A stretch of DNA of 64,000 nucleotides from Verrucolacustris abundans (GTDB lineage: Bacteria; Verrucomicrobiota; Verrucomicrobiia; Methylacidiphilales; Verrucolacustridaceae). Where the stretch lies: assembly GCA_965194535.1 (NCBI GenBank), contig OZ239145.1, positions 744,001 to 808,000 of the forward strand, read 5' to 3'. This document shows, one piece after another, positions 35,636-44,246 of this stretch (its first letter is position 1; each line of letters begins with the position of its first letter). Below the pieces are notes generated by a model. That model was not told where the DNA came from and made no database searches. It was given only the letters and a program-made list of their open reading frames with translations. Made by a program: the position numbers and the translations under genes.

Positions 35636-37204
35636 ATGAGCGTCAAGCAGCCCGCTTCTGTAGGTTACGGGCATGCTACAATTCTTTTTGTGAGTCAGCC
35701 CGTTGCTATCATTATATTTCTACTTTCATGGGGCTTAACCGGAGCTCGCGAAGCGGAAGCGGCTGAATCCAAGCCGCCGAATATTGTTTTTTTGCTCACG
35801 GACGACCAGCACTGGGATTCGCTTGGTTGCATGGGGAACAGCATCATCCAGACACCAAATCTCGATCGTTTGGCGACCCAGGGCACACTCTTTCGGAATA
35901 CCTTTGTTACGGCATCCGTTTGTTCGGTGAGTCGGGCGGCGATTCTTACGGGTGCTTATCCTTGCTCGCGCGGTTCCGGCAACTTGGTTGCCATGGTAAC
36001 ACCCAAGAATCCAGACGTAACCTATCCGGCAGTTTTACGAGCTGGGGGATATGAGACGGGTTATATCGGTAAGTGGGACGTGGGATCCGGGGAGGAGGGT
36101 TTCCGGATGGGGATGAAGCTGTTTGATTATTGGGGGGCTGACCGTCTGCACGGGAACTATTGGCACGACAACGACTGCCCCTTCGTCACGAATGATGGGC
36201 GGAATTCGAAGGAACAGATCAAGTGTACCTGTCCGCCGAAAGGTTCGGATCCTAGGGTCGGCTCAGACGGCATGGCTAATCCCGTGCACTTTGACCGGGA
36301 CATTGTCCCGATCAAAACCAAGCAATTCCTCGACGGGCGGGATCGCGACAAGCCCTTCTTTTTGACGATTGCTTTCCGGGGGCCAAAAGATCCTTGGTCC
36401 GACTTTCCTAAGGATATGGAAGAATTGTATAGATCTAATTCGGTCCCCATTCCGGCCACGGCAACTCAGACAGATGCTAAGGGGCAGCCTGCGTTTCTCC
36501 GAGCATCCATGGGCTCGGACCACGGTCTATCACTAGTTAAGGACTCAAGGAGGCTGGCGGATGAGATACGAAAAAACTATCGGCTCGTTTCGACGATCGA
36601 TCAGACCGTGGGTAAGTTACGAAAGATCCTTGCGGAACAGGGGCTGGATACAAACACCATCATCGTCTTCACATCTGACAACGGGCATTTTTACGGAGAG
36701 CACGGCTTCTGGGGGAAGTGGTTGCCATATGAGGAGTCGCTCCGGGTTCCATTGATCGTCTATGACCCGAGGTTGCTGAACGCCCAAAAGGGAAAATCAC
36801 GGGATCAGATGATTCTGAATATCGATTTTGCTCCTACTTTCATATCATGGGCTGGTCTGAAGATCCCTACTGAGATGCAGGGCAGGAGCTTTGCCCCGCT
36901 GGTTGGTGGGCAGATGATTCCGTGGAGGGAAGACTTTTATCATGAGTTCACCTGGACGGCAGATGGGAGGATCGTTCCGAGTGAGGGGATGCGTTCGGTC
37001 GATTTGAAATACATTCGTTATTTCGATCAGAAACCGGTGGTGGAGCAGTTATTTGACTTGAAAAAGGACCCCGGAGAAACGGTGGATCTCAGCACCAATC
37101 CGGATTTTCGTCCCATGTTAGGTCAAATGAGGGATCGCACCGACCGATGCCGAGCCTCTTTGCAGTCTGGCCACGTTGGAAAGGCGACTTCAAAGAATCA
37201 GTAA
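35636..37204 (+). CDS. Exported type I sulfatase, variant signature
   Basis: 522 residues with an N-terminal hydrophobic segment (ATILFVSQPVAIIIFLLSW) and a GGAGAC ribosome-binding site. Sulfatase features are NIVFLLTDDQHWDSLG (D56, D57), GTLFRNTFVTASVCSVSR with the candidate formylglycine Cys96, GYIGKWDVG, and TSDNGHFYGEHGFWGKW. The maturation signature is C-S-V-S-R, with valine where the classical C-x-P/A-x-R has proline or alanine. The rest of the fold looks complete. It resembles iduronate/arylsulfatase-type enzymes acting on polysaccharides and complements the sulfatase at 16141. Confidence 0.88.
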   Translation: MSVKQPASVGYGHATILFVSQPVAIIIFLLSWGLTGAREAEAAESKPPNIVFLLTDDQHWDSLGCMGNSIIQTPNLDRLATQGTLFRNTFVTASVCSVSRAAILTGAYPCSRGSGNLVAMVTPKNPDVTYPAVLRAGGYETGYIGKWDVGSGEEGFRMGMKLFDYWGADRLHGNYWHDNDCPFVTNDGRNSKEQIKCTCPPKGSDPRVGSDGMANPVHFDRDIVPIKTKQFLDGRDRDKPFFLTIAFRGPKDPWSDFPKDMEELYRSNSVPIPATATQTDAKGQPAFLRASMGSDHGLSLVKDSRRLADEIRKNYRLVSTIDQTVGKLRKILAEQGLDTNTIIVFTSDNGHFYGEHGFWGKWLPYEESLRVPLIVYDPRLLNAQKGKSRDQMILNIDFAPTFISWAGLKIPTEMQGRSFAPLVGGQMIPWREDFYHEFTWTADGRIVPSEGMRSVDLKYIRYFDQKPVVEQLFDLKKDPGETVDLSTNPDFRPMLGQMRDRTDRCRASLQSGHVGKATSKNQ

Positions 37205-37216
37205 GTCAGGGGCGCT

Positions 37217-37240
37217 GAAGTACATACGGCTGAGTACTTC
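37217..37240. other. Inverted repeat after sulfatase gene
   Basis: GAAGTAC (37217-37223) and GTACTTC (37234-37240) form a perfect 7-bp stem with a 10-nt loop. There is no T run. It could protect or weakly terminate the sulfatase mRNA, or bind a protein. Confidence 0.3.
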
Positions 37241-37290
37241 GATTGAGAACCGGGAAGCTAAGGCTTGATAGAATAGTAAAAATCGCTATT

Positions 37291-37310
37291 TATACGAAAT
37301 GATTCATATA
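37291..37310. promoter_or_regulatory. Candidate LacI-type operator b
   Basis: TATACGAAAT-GATTCATATA, with 7 of 10 positions symmetric. The core GAAATGATTC is identical to site a. An in-frame ATG at 37299 falls inside it, which supports the later start at 37341 for the next gene. Confidence 0.4.
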
Positions 37311-37340
37311 ACAAATCTGGTTTTAGGAATTCTGGAATGG

Positions 37341-39071
37341 ATGAGGCTCGATCGATGGGCAGGCAAACAGGTGAGTTGGGTTGCTCTAGTGGTTTTAATG
37401 GGGATGAGTCTGGATTGCTTAAGTGAAACAGGTTGGAGGACGGAATCGAGCGGTCCTGCTGGATTTAAATACTTTATCGGCATTGTGGGCAATCCCTCCG
37501 TGCCTGACATCAGTTGGAGTGATGAAGAGCTCGAACAAATCAAGGCCTTGGGGGTGAATATGGTTCAGTTGAGCATCGCTTGGGGAGGGAAACCGGCGGA
37601 TGAGGTGATCAATCTTGAGGATCTGAATGCGGACCAAAGGAAGAAATTCAAGTTTCGCATCGCTCAGGCCCAGAAACACGGGCTTCGTACGATGGCCCAG
37701 TTTGGGATTCCGAAGATGGTGAATTTCAATCCAGTAAGGCCCGCCTGTATTTTGGACCCGGAGGTTCAGCAGAAGTATCAGAAACTCCTGAAGGACTTCA
37801 TGGTTTCCTTCCCTGAAGTGAACGACGTGATGGTTTATACGTTTGATCAGCAGGCTTGGCTTTGCAGCGAATTCGGTCCCTGTCCCCGGTGCAGTGGCAT
37901 TCCGCTGGACGAAAGGCTACCCCAGTTCCTCAATATGCTGAACGATACAATGCGTTCCTGTCGTCCTGGCACCACACTCTGGTGGAAGCCGTGGGAACTT
38001 ACCAAGGGGCAGGTGGGTTCGATTTTGGGGAAGGTGAAGGCCGAGGGATTCGGTTTATCTCTTAATCCGTCGACGAGTAATGAAGTTTATCCGTTCAACG
38101 ATCGGTCGTTCTATTCTGATCTAGGGGTGCGGCGTTTCGTCCAGCTGGCGTTGGAGCGGAACATTCCTGTGATGGGTGAGTTTGATCACACTTTTTACAA
38201 ACCCCTGTATTTGATAGAGGATTTTTTTCCAAGGTTGATTTATGAGCAGATGAACGGTTGGCGGGAGATGAAAGGGGTGGTGGCCATCAAGGAGTATTAC
38301 GGATTTTCCCCGACGACGTTCTCGGTCAACGCAGCGATGTTGAAGGCGTGGGTACGGACTCCAGCTGCTCCTTTAAAAACACTTTTGGACGAAGTGGCCG
38401 CTCCTTACGGAGAGAAGGTGGCTCCTTTGCTTCTCCAGGCATGGGAGTATGTGGCGCAGTCATTGGAGGTTTATCCTTGGGATACAACCTACCTGATCGG
38501 CGCGATGGGATTAGACCGGGGGGCGAATGGTTCGCACAGCTGGGAACCCGTGGTCATCCTGAGTTCAACTTGGGAGACTCCCATCTGGAAGGCAAATCGC
38601 CGTAGCAATTTTATGCTGACGGACGAACCGAAGGCCCATCCGTGGTTGTTTGAGGATGCTGGGATTCGTCTAGAGGAAGCAGCCGCAATGTCTTTTCGTG
38701 CGGTGGAGTTTTACGACAAGGCTTTGGCGGAAAAATCTCCAAGGGAGGCAGATATCCGTACTCAGCGCGAAACGGTCTGGCAGACCGGGCGTTCCCTCCG
38801 GTCCAAGGGGCTTCATTTTCTCGAAACTCTAGCGGCTCAGGATGCAAGGTTAGTTCAGGCTGACCCCAAACAATTCGCTATCGTGAGTAAGCGGCTGGAG
38901 GCTTTGTTGAAAAAGGATTTGGAAAATCAGGGGGGTCGTCCGGAAATGAAGCAAAAGCTGGCTGAATTTCAAAAAGACCCGGTGGCTTGGTTGAAGGTTA
39001 ACCTTGCTCCGAGGGAATATGAAACCCGCACCACGATTGATTGGCAGAGATGGATTCCTAGGCAGGATTAA
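37341..39071 (+). CDS. Secreted TIM-barrel-like protein, paralogue 2
   Basis: 576 residues from ATG 37341 (an earlier ATG at 37299 lies in the operator-like palindrome). It has a signal peptide (QVSWVALVVLMGMSLDCLS). It is homologous to the protein at 24654, sharing the barrel segments FKYFIGIVGNPSVPDISW, GLRTMAQFGIPKMV, VYTFDQQAWLC, PCPRCSGIPLDERLPQFLN and WWKPWELTKGQ. The paired cysteines are kept in both. Acidic residues conserved in both copies are numerous (the DEVINLEDL/DEALNLEDV and GEFDH/GELWT segments), so a glycosidase mechanism is possible but unproved. Family not recognised. Confidence 0.65.
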   Translation: MRLDRWAGKQVSWVALVVLMGMSLDCLSETGWRTESSGPAGFKYFIGIVGNPSVPDISWSDEELEQIKALGVNMVQLSIAWGGKPADEVINLEDLNADQRKKFKFRIAQAQKHGLRTMAQFGIPKMVNFNPVRPACILDPEVQQKYQKLLKDFMVSFPEVNDVMVYTFDQQAWLCSEFGPCPRCSGIPLDERLPQFLNMLNDTMRSCRPGTTLWWKPWELTKGQVGSILGKVKAEGFGLSLNPSTSNEVYPFNDRSFYSDLGVRRFVQLALERNIPVMGEFDHTFYKPLYLIEDFFPRLIYEQMNGWREMKGVVAIKEYYGFSPTTFSVNAAMLKAWVRTPAAPLKTLLDEVAAPYGEKVAPLLLQAWEYVAQSLEVYPWDTTYLIGAMGLDRGANGSHSWEPVVILSSTWETPIWKANRRSNFMLTDEPKAHPWLFEDAGIRLEEAAAMSFRAVEFYDKALAEKSPREADIRTQRETVWQTGRSLRSKGLHFLETLAAQDARLVQADPKQFAIVSKRLEALLKKDLENQGGRPEMKQKLAEFQKDPVAWLKVNLAPREYETRTTIDWQRWIPRQD

Positions 39072-39128
39072 GTTGTAAGCGTTGTAGAGGGTGCACTTTA
39101 AGGATTTGAGCTCCAGCTATTCCGAAAG

Positions 39129-40589
39129 ATGTTTTCCCCAAGGGTAAGGCGCATGAAATCAACTTTGCCCATGCTTCGAGTCGGACTTTTTGGAATTGGA
39201 CTAGAGGCCTACTGGCCTCAGTTCTCTGGACTCAAAAAACGGCTGGAGGGTTATGTGGGGCAGGTAGGAGGTCGTCTTCAACGTCCTGGGGTGGAGGTGG
39301 TGAATCTTGGTTTGATTGATTCTCCGCGAAAAGCCATGGAGGCTGGACACGCTTTCCGAAGGGCTGATGTGGATGTCATTTTTCTTCACGTTACCACTTA
39401 TGCCCTCAGTTCAACCGTGTTGCCTGTAGTACAGAGGGCCAAAGTCCCTGTCGTGATTATGAATCTTCAGCCGACCCAGGCGATTGATTACACCTCCTTT
39501 AATAAGCTGGGGAACCGAACCAAAATGACCGGTGAATGGCTGGCTTACTGCTCTGCCTGTCCCGTTCCTGAGATTGCAAATGCCTTCAACCGGGCCCGGA
39601 TTCCCTTTCATCAAGTGACGGGCACATTGGAATCGACTGATCCCGCATGGGCAGAAATCAATGACTGGATCGACGCTGCTCACGTTGCCCATATCATGGC
39701 TCATAATCGGCTTGGGCTGTTGGGGCACTATTACAATGGCATGTTGGATATCTACACTGATACGACACGCCAACTTGGCTGTTTTGGGGGGCATATTGAG
39801 ATTCTCGAGGTTGAGGAGTTGGCCGCTCTACGGCGGGGGCTGACCACCAAGCAGATCGCTGGGAAGCTGGCTGAGTTCAACCGTGCGTTTGAGATCCAGC
39901 CTGATTGTTCCCATGAAGAATTGAAGCGCGCTGCTCGCACTTCCGTTGCCCTAGATCGGTTGGTTGCTCAGAAAGAACTTGGTTCCCTTGCTTACTATCA
40001 CATGGGGACAGGGCAGGAAGAGCACGAGGATGTGATGAGTTCCGTTATTCTCGGCAATTCCTTACTTACGGCCCGGGGAATTCCGGTTGCAGGGGAGTAT
40101 GAGGTCAAGAATGCACAAGCGATGAAGATCATGGATAGTTTTGGCGTGGGAGGTTCCTTCACCGAGTACTATGCTCTGGATCTGCGTGAGGACGTTGTCC
40201 TGATGGGACATGATGGCCCCGGACATATCAAAATTGCGGATGGAAAAACTAAGGTTCGTCCGTTGGAGGTCTACCATGGAAAGGTGGGGAGGGGTCTTTC
40301 CGTGGAAATGAGCGTGCGCCATGGGCCGGTCACTCTTTTGTCCGTTGTGGAGTATGCAGATGGATCGTTGAAGTTTTTAGTCGCGGAGGGGGAATCGGTT
40401 TCTGGACCGATTCTTGAGATCGGTAATACCAATAGCCGGTATCAGTTCCCCATCGGGGCTCGTCGTTTTGTGGAAAACTGGAATGCCCAGGGTCCGGCAC
40501 ATCATTGTGCCGTTGGCGTCGGCCACATCGCCAGCAAGCTTGGAAAGCTTGCTAAGCTGCTGGGCATTGAAATGATTCAAATCTGTTAA
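39129..40589 (+). CDS. L-arabinose/L-fucose isomerase-family protein
   Basis: 486 residues; starts at 39153 and 39171 are also possible, and the family-like sequence begins at LRVGLFGIGLEAYWPQF. The AraA/FucI fold is indicated by VVNLGLIDSPRKAMEAG in the first Rossmann-like domain. Metal-site segments are GEYEVKNAQAM (glutamate), DGPGHIKIADGK (histidine) and a C-terminal GPAHHCAVGVGH with the paired histidines of AraA. It would interconvert an aldose and a ketose, but the sugar is uncertain. It lies 9 nt before rhaT, so they are probably co-expressed, and the window thus has two different sugar isomerases with rhamnose genes. Confidence 0.82.
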   Translation: MFSPRVRRMKSTLPMLRVGLFGIGLEAYWPQFSGLKKRLEGYVGQVGGRLQRPGVEVVNLGLIDSPRKAMEAGHAFRRADVDVIFLHVTTYALSSTVLPVVQRAKVPVVIMNLQPTQAIDYTSFNKLGNRTKMTGEWLAYCSACPVPEIANAFNRARIPFHQVTGTLESTDPAWAEINDWIDAAHVAHIMAHNRLGLLGHYYNGMLDIYTDTTRQLGCFGGHIEILEVEELAALRRGLTTKQIAGKLAEFNRAFEIQPDCSHEELKRAARTSVALDRLVAQKELGSLAYYHMGTGQEEHEDVMSSVILGNSLLTARGIPVAGEYEVKNAQAMKIMDSFGVGGSFTEYYALDLREDVVLMGHDGPGHIKIADGKTKVRPLEVYHGKVGRGLSVEMSVRHGPVTLLSVVEYADGSLKFLVAEGESVSGPILEIGNTNSRYQFPIGARRFVENWNAQGPAHHCAVGVGHIASKLGKLAKLLGIEMIQIC

Positions 40590-40598
40590 GGAGAAAAT

Positions 40599-41771
40599 AT
40601 GGGACCACTACTTGGTGTAATTTTGCATTGGATGGGCGGACTTGCTTCCGCCTCTTTCTACGTACCGTACCGCGGAGTTCGGAAATGGTCCTGGGAAACG
40701 TATTGGTTAGCCGGCGGATTTTTCTCCTGGATCATCGCTCCCTGGGTTTTCGCACTCTTGCTGACCCGTGACTTGTTGCCCGTCTTGGCGCAACAAAGTC
40801 TAACCACGTTGGGGTGGACCTATTTCTTCGGTGTTCTCTGGGGATTTGGTGGACTGACTTTCGGTCTGACCATGCGTTATCTCGGGCTGTCCTTGGGTAT
40901 GGGAGTTGCACTTGGTTACTGTGCGGCTTTCGGGACTCTGATGCCGCCTTTGTTTAAACAGTTTTTTCCTGAAATCCCCGTTCCGGAAACGCTTTCCCAA
41001 ATCGCCGCGACGGCTCCTGGTCAGGTCACCCTCTTGGGAGTTTTCTTCTGTCTTCTTGGAATCGCAGTGGCTGCGTATGCCGGCCTCACCAAAGAGCGGG
41101 AGATGCCGGAGGAGGAAAAAAAGAAAGCTATTGCCGAATTTAACTTCCGAAAGGGGATTTTAGTGGCGACCTTCTGTGGAATCCTAAGTGCCTGTTTCAG
41201 TTTTGGACTGACGGCGGCGGCACCTATCGGCGTTGCTTCAGGTGCATGCGGAACGGGAGCTTTCTGGACCGGCTTACCTAAGCTAGTTGTCGTTTTACTG
41301 GGAGGATTTACCACCAACTTCATTTGGTGTCTTATCCTGAACCTTAAAAATCGAACGGGGTACCAGTATTTCTCAAAAGAGTGTCGTCCGGAGCACGCTC
41401 ACGAAAGTGGAGCAGGTGGAAGTGAACATGGGGGAGGAGGCGCCCAGAAAGGTTCGGCATCCAGTGATCTTCGGGTTCCTATGTTGCGGAATTATCTGTT
41501 TTGCGCTTTGGCGGGAGTGACGTGGTATTTTCAATTCTTCTTTTATACGATGGGGGAGAGCCGGATGGGGTCTTTCAGTTTTGCTAGTTGGACCTTACAC
41601 ATGGCTTCCATCATCATTTTCAGCACTATGTGGGGTTGGACTTTTCATGAGTGGAGGGGGGCTAGCAAAAAAGCTCACCGGCTGATTGGAGTAGGTGTTG
41701 CCCTGCTGATTTTATCTACTTTTGTGATAGGCATTGGAACATGGATGAAGGGCGCGTGTGGCCAACATTGA
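40599..41771 (+). CDS. rhaT: L-rhamnose-proton symporter
   Basis: 390 residues with a strong AAGGAG ribosome-binding site 7 nt before ATG 40599. It has about ten membrane segments and RhaT signatures: GVILHWMGGLASASFYVPY, WETYWLAGGFFSWIIAPW, FGVLWGFGGLTFGLTMRYLG and ALGYCAAFGTLMPP. It is longer than E. coli RhaT because of a charged, glycine-rich cytoplasmic insert (about residues 265-290: HAHESGAGGSEHGGGGAQKG). It imports L-rhamnose, possibly other 6-deoxy sugars, across the inner membrane and supplies RhaA. It is the second gene after the AraA/FucI-type isomerase. Confidence 0.95.
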   Translation: MGPLLGVILHWMGGLASASFYVPYRGVRKWSWETYWLAGGFFSWIIAPWVFALLLTRDLLPVLAQQSLTTLGWTYFFGVLWGFGGLTFGLTMRYLGLSLGMGVALGYCAAFGTLMPPLFKQFFPEIPVPETLSQIAATAPGQVTLLGVFFCLLGIAVAAYAGLTKEREMPEEEKKKAIAEFNFRKGILVATFCGILSACFSFGLTAAAPIGVASGACGTGAFWTGLPKLVVVLLGGFTTNFIWCLILNLKNRTGYQYFSKECRPEHAHESGAGGSEHGGGGAQKGSASSDLRVPMLRNYLFCALAGVTWYFQFFFYTMGESRMGSFSFASWTLHMASIIIFSTMWGWTFHEWRGASKKAHRLIGVGVALLILSTFVIGIGTWMKGACGQH

Positions 41772-41854
41772 AAATCAGGGGTGAATTGGGGTTCCGAAAG
41801 AACATCATCGAAAGGCTTATTTTTCGCTTGCGATAAACCACTCAAGTGATAGGC

Positions 41855-41872
41855 ATATGAAATGTTTCATAT
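41855..41872. promoter_or_regulatory. Candidate LacI-type operator c
   Basis: ATATGAAA-TG-TTTCATAT, a near-perfect palindrome with the TGAAA..TTTCA arms typical of LacI-family operators. It is the best of four related sites (a-d). An ATG at 41862 falls inside it, which supports a later start for the prepilin gene. Confidence 0.5.
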
Positions 41873-41924
41873 AGAACATACTTCCGCAGGTATCTGTGGC
41901 AGTTCCCCTAGGGGTCTGTCCACA

Positions 41925-42593
41925 ATGTTTCGGGGGGCGATTTGGAGGCCATGTCGGGCTTTTACGCTGGTGGAGCTTCTGGTGGTTATTGCGATCGTGG
42001 GGCTTCTAGCTGGTTTAACGATTCCGGCTATCGGGCGAGCCCAGGAATCAAGTAATCGGGTTAAATGTATATCAAATTTAAAGGGCTTAGGGCAAAGCCT
42101 GAATACCTACATTACAGATAGCGGAATGTTTCCTGTGATACTTGAAACTTCGGGGAGAGGAAGTGGTGCGAGTCAAAAACCTTGGACAACCCTTTTAGTG
42201 GAGGCTGGCCTGGCACCTACGGCAACCGCCTATTCGGTCAATAAAGGGAAGAATTCATTCTGGTACTGTCCCAGCGCCATGAAGTCGCAGACCCCTGCTG
42301 GTATTAATGCCACAACTTACGCGTATAGCGCATCGGCAGGAGGCATCCCTATTGCTCGAGTTTCTTCGGCATCCCAGATGGCGCTGATCATGGATGGAAG
42401 TTGGAGCTCTGGAATGGGCTTTGGTTCTGTTGCTTCCACTCTAATGCCCTACTGCTGTCATCCACCTACTCGGAACTCCAATGAACCATCCGCCTCAGTG
42501 AATATCTGTTTTGTGGATGCTCATGTAGAAACGCGAAAGAAGAGCGAAATTCCAACAAGCGCAACAAACGTTTTCTGGACCGGCCAGAATTAA
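41925..42593 (+). CDS. Type II secretion/pilin-like protein, H-X9-DG type
   Basis: 222 residues from ATG 41925 (AGGGG lies 11 nt upstream; an earlier ATG at 41862 overlaps the operator-like palindrome). It begins with a prepilin leader and methylation motif, CRAFTLVELLVVIAIVGLLAG, in which alanine replaces the glycine usually found before F. The body resembles the verrucomicrobial/planctomycetal prepilin-like family (CISNLKGLGQSLNTYITDSG). The end SVNICFVDAHVETRK corresponds to the family's FaDGHV segment, here DA instead of DG. It may be a pseudopilin of a secretion apparatus or a surface filament subunit. No prepilin peptidase or secretion genes are nearby. Confidence 0.82.
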   Translation: MFRGAIWRPCRAFTLVELLVVIAIVGLLAGLTIPAIGRAQESSNRVKCISNLKGLGQSLNTYITDSGMFPVILETSGRGSGASQKPWTTLLVEAGLAPTATAYSVNKGKNSFWYCPSAMKSQTPAGINATTYAYSASAGGIPIARVSSASQMALIMDGSWSSGMGFGSVASTLMPYCCHPPTRNSNEPSASVNICFVDAHVETRKKSEIPTSATNVFWTGQN

Positions 42594-42659
42594 TCCAAGC
42601 AGACTTCCAAGTCTAAGATTGAGTGGGTGGAAGAGGATCCGAATCGATTCCCTAAATGA

Positions 42660-42965
42660 CTACTGAACACTCCACGTGTAGCCCACAACACCGTACTTGT
42701 GGGAATCGGTCAGCATGCCAAAAGTGATGTCGACGGTATTATAAGTATCCATTCCTTCCCCGAACTTCTTCGAGCTCCAGTTCCCCGAGTAGCGCCAAAG
42801 GTGAGGGGTGATGACCTCATCTGGGTCACGTCCCATATACATCTTCACCTCTTCCTTCGACATGCAGTTGGTATCTGACTCGAACTGCATTTTTTCGGTG
42901 GCAGGTTCCGCAAGGAGCGTGACGCAGGTGAGCAAAATCGATAAAAAAAGCAGGTGAGGCTTCAT
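42660..42965 (-). CDS. Small exported hypothetical protein
   Basis: 101 residues from ATG 42965, chosen because a signal peptide begins there (MKPHLLFLSILLTCVTLLAEP); a frame extending back to 43049 lacks support. The mature 80 residues contain two regions, SKEEVKMYMGRDPDEVITPH and YNTVDITFGMLTDSHKYGV. They resemble small periplasmic SmpA/BamE-like modules only in general style. No function assigned. Its start overlaps that of the divergent outer-membrane gene by 12 nt. Confidence 0.65.
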   Translation of the reverse strand: MKPHLLFLSILLTCVTLLAEPATEKMQFESDTNCMSKEEVKMYMGRDPDEVITPHLWRYSGNWSSKKFGEGMDTYNTVDITFGMLTDSHKYGVVGYTWSVQ

Positions 42966-44246
42966 ATCGAAAATCTTAAAAGGTTTATCCAACTCGTCCA
43001 GCCCTGCCTTTTCCTTGGCATGTTCTGGGGTAACTTGGGGTTGGGTCAAGTTCCCCAGCGGGAGCAGGATGTCGCTCCCGAGCGGGAAATGATGGAGGAG
43101 CAGGCGGCAGAGGCTGCCCGAGGGGCTATGGACAAAGCGCTTGTCTTGACGGGATATGTGGACGCGACGTACATGTACAATTTTGGGCCAGGAACAGCAA
43201 CCAGTCCCATTGATTTTGCTAATGATACGATCCCGAAAGGAGATTTTAATTTAAGTGCTTTGTGGCTTCGCTTGGATAAGCCGCTGAACCGAGAGAACAC
43301 ACTGGAGGCGGGCTTTCAGGCAGGCTTTATGTTGGGGGAGGATGCCACCCTCTATGCGGCGGCGGGGAGTGCGAATCAGCCAAGCGGGCCGGACAGCAAT
43401 GCCCTGTACGTGGGAGAGGCCTTTGCCAAGTTCTGGGTTCCTGAGGCACAGATGGAGATGTGGGTGGGTAAATTTCAGTCGGTGATTGGGTACGAGACAA
43501 TCTGGCGACCCGACAATCCCTGTATCACTTTTGGTATTGCAGACGCATTCATGCCGCAGGATAACACCGGATTTCTGGCAATCTTTGCCCCCGATCCGCT
43601 TTGCGATGTGGGTGTAGGGCTAGGCAACTGTTCCGGCGAAAGTAACGATGTCGCCAGTTTTGGGGCTGGGGACGAGGCAGCGATCTTTAGTTACCTGATT
43701 TTAAGAAATCCAAAGGACAACGCTAGGTTGCAACCCGGTTTTTATGCAACTCCGTGGGGAACCCATGGGTCGAATGCGCGAGTCGCTCTCGACCAAAACT
43801 CCTACTATGCATGGAATCTGATTGGGGACTGGTCCCCTCTTTTTGCGGAGGATCGTTGGAAACTGACATTCAATGTCACGGGTGGGTCTGGGACGGGGCA
43901 GGCGGAGGTTGAGGCACCCACCACTTATGTAACTACGGCTCTTTACTCTACATGGACTCTTATGGAGCCGGTGACGTTAACTGGGCGGGCGGAGTATGTG
44001 CACACGAGCAACTATGTCTTGCCCATAAGCACTCGCCGTAGTGGAGGAGACTTCTACGACTACACGCTAACGCTGGCGGTGAAGATCACGGAAGAGTTGG
44101 TCTGGCGTGGGGAAGGAAGGTTCGCTTGGGGGGCAGGGACAACGGCTTCGGTAAACTCCACCGAAACAAGCCTGCAGCAAGATCTCTACGCTCCCGCCTC
44201 GAATGCACTTTGGACTTTGGCTACAGAAGTTTACTACCGCTTTTAA
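42954..44246 (+). CDS. Outer-membrane beta-barrel (porin-like, BBP2 type)
   Basis: 430 residues from GTG 42954. The signal peptide (KRFIQLVQPCLFLGMFWGN) requires this start or one very near it. A short helical segment (EREMMEEQAAEAARGAM) precedes GYVDATYMYNF and repeated amphipathic strands, and the protein ends in the aromatic residues EVYYRF typical of outer-membrane barrels. The family resembles putative porins of the beta-barrel porin-2 type. It probably allows diffusion of small solutes. The stop overlaps the convergent glycosyltransferase stop. Confidence 0.75.
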   Translation: MRLHIENLKRFIQLVQPCLFLGMFWGNLGLGQVPQREQDVAPEREMMEEQAAEAARGAMDKALVLTGYVDATYMYNFGPGTATSPIDFANDTIPKGDFNLSALWLRLDKPLNRENTLEAGFQAGFMLGEDATLYAAAGSANQPSGPDSNALYVGEAFAKFWVPEAQMEMWVGKFQSVIGYETIWRPDNPCITFGIADAFMPQDNTGFLAIFAPDPLCDVGVGLGNCSGESNDVASFGAGDEAAIFSYLILRNPKDNARLQPGFYATPWGTHGSNARVALDQNSYYAWNLIGDWSPLFAEDRWKLTFNVTGGSGTGQAEVEAPTTYVTTALYSTWTLMEPVTLTGRAEYVHTSNYVLPISTRRSGGDFYDYTLTLAVKITEELVWRGEGRFAWGAGTTASVNSTETSLQQDLYAPASNALWTLATEVYYRF

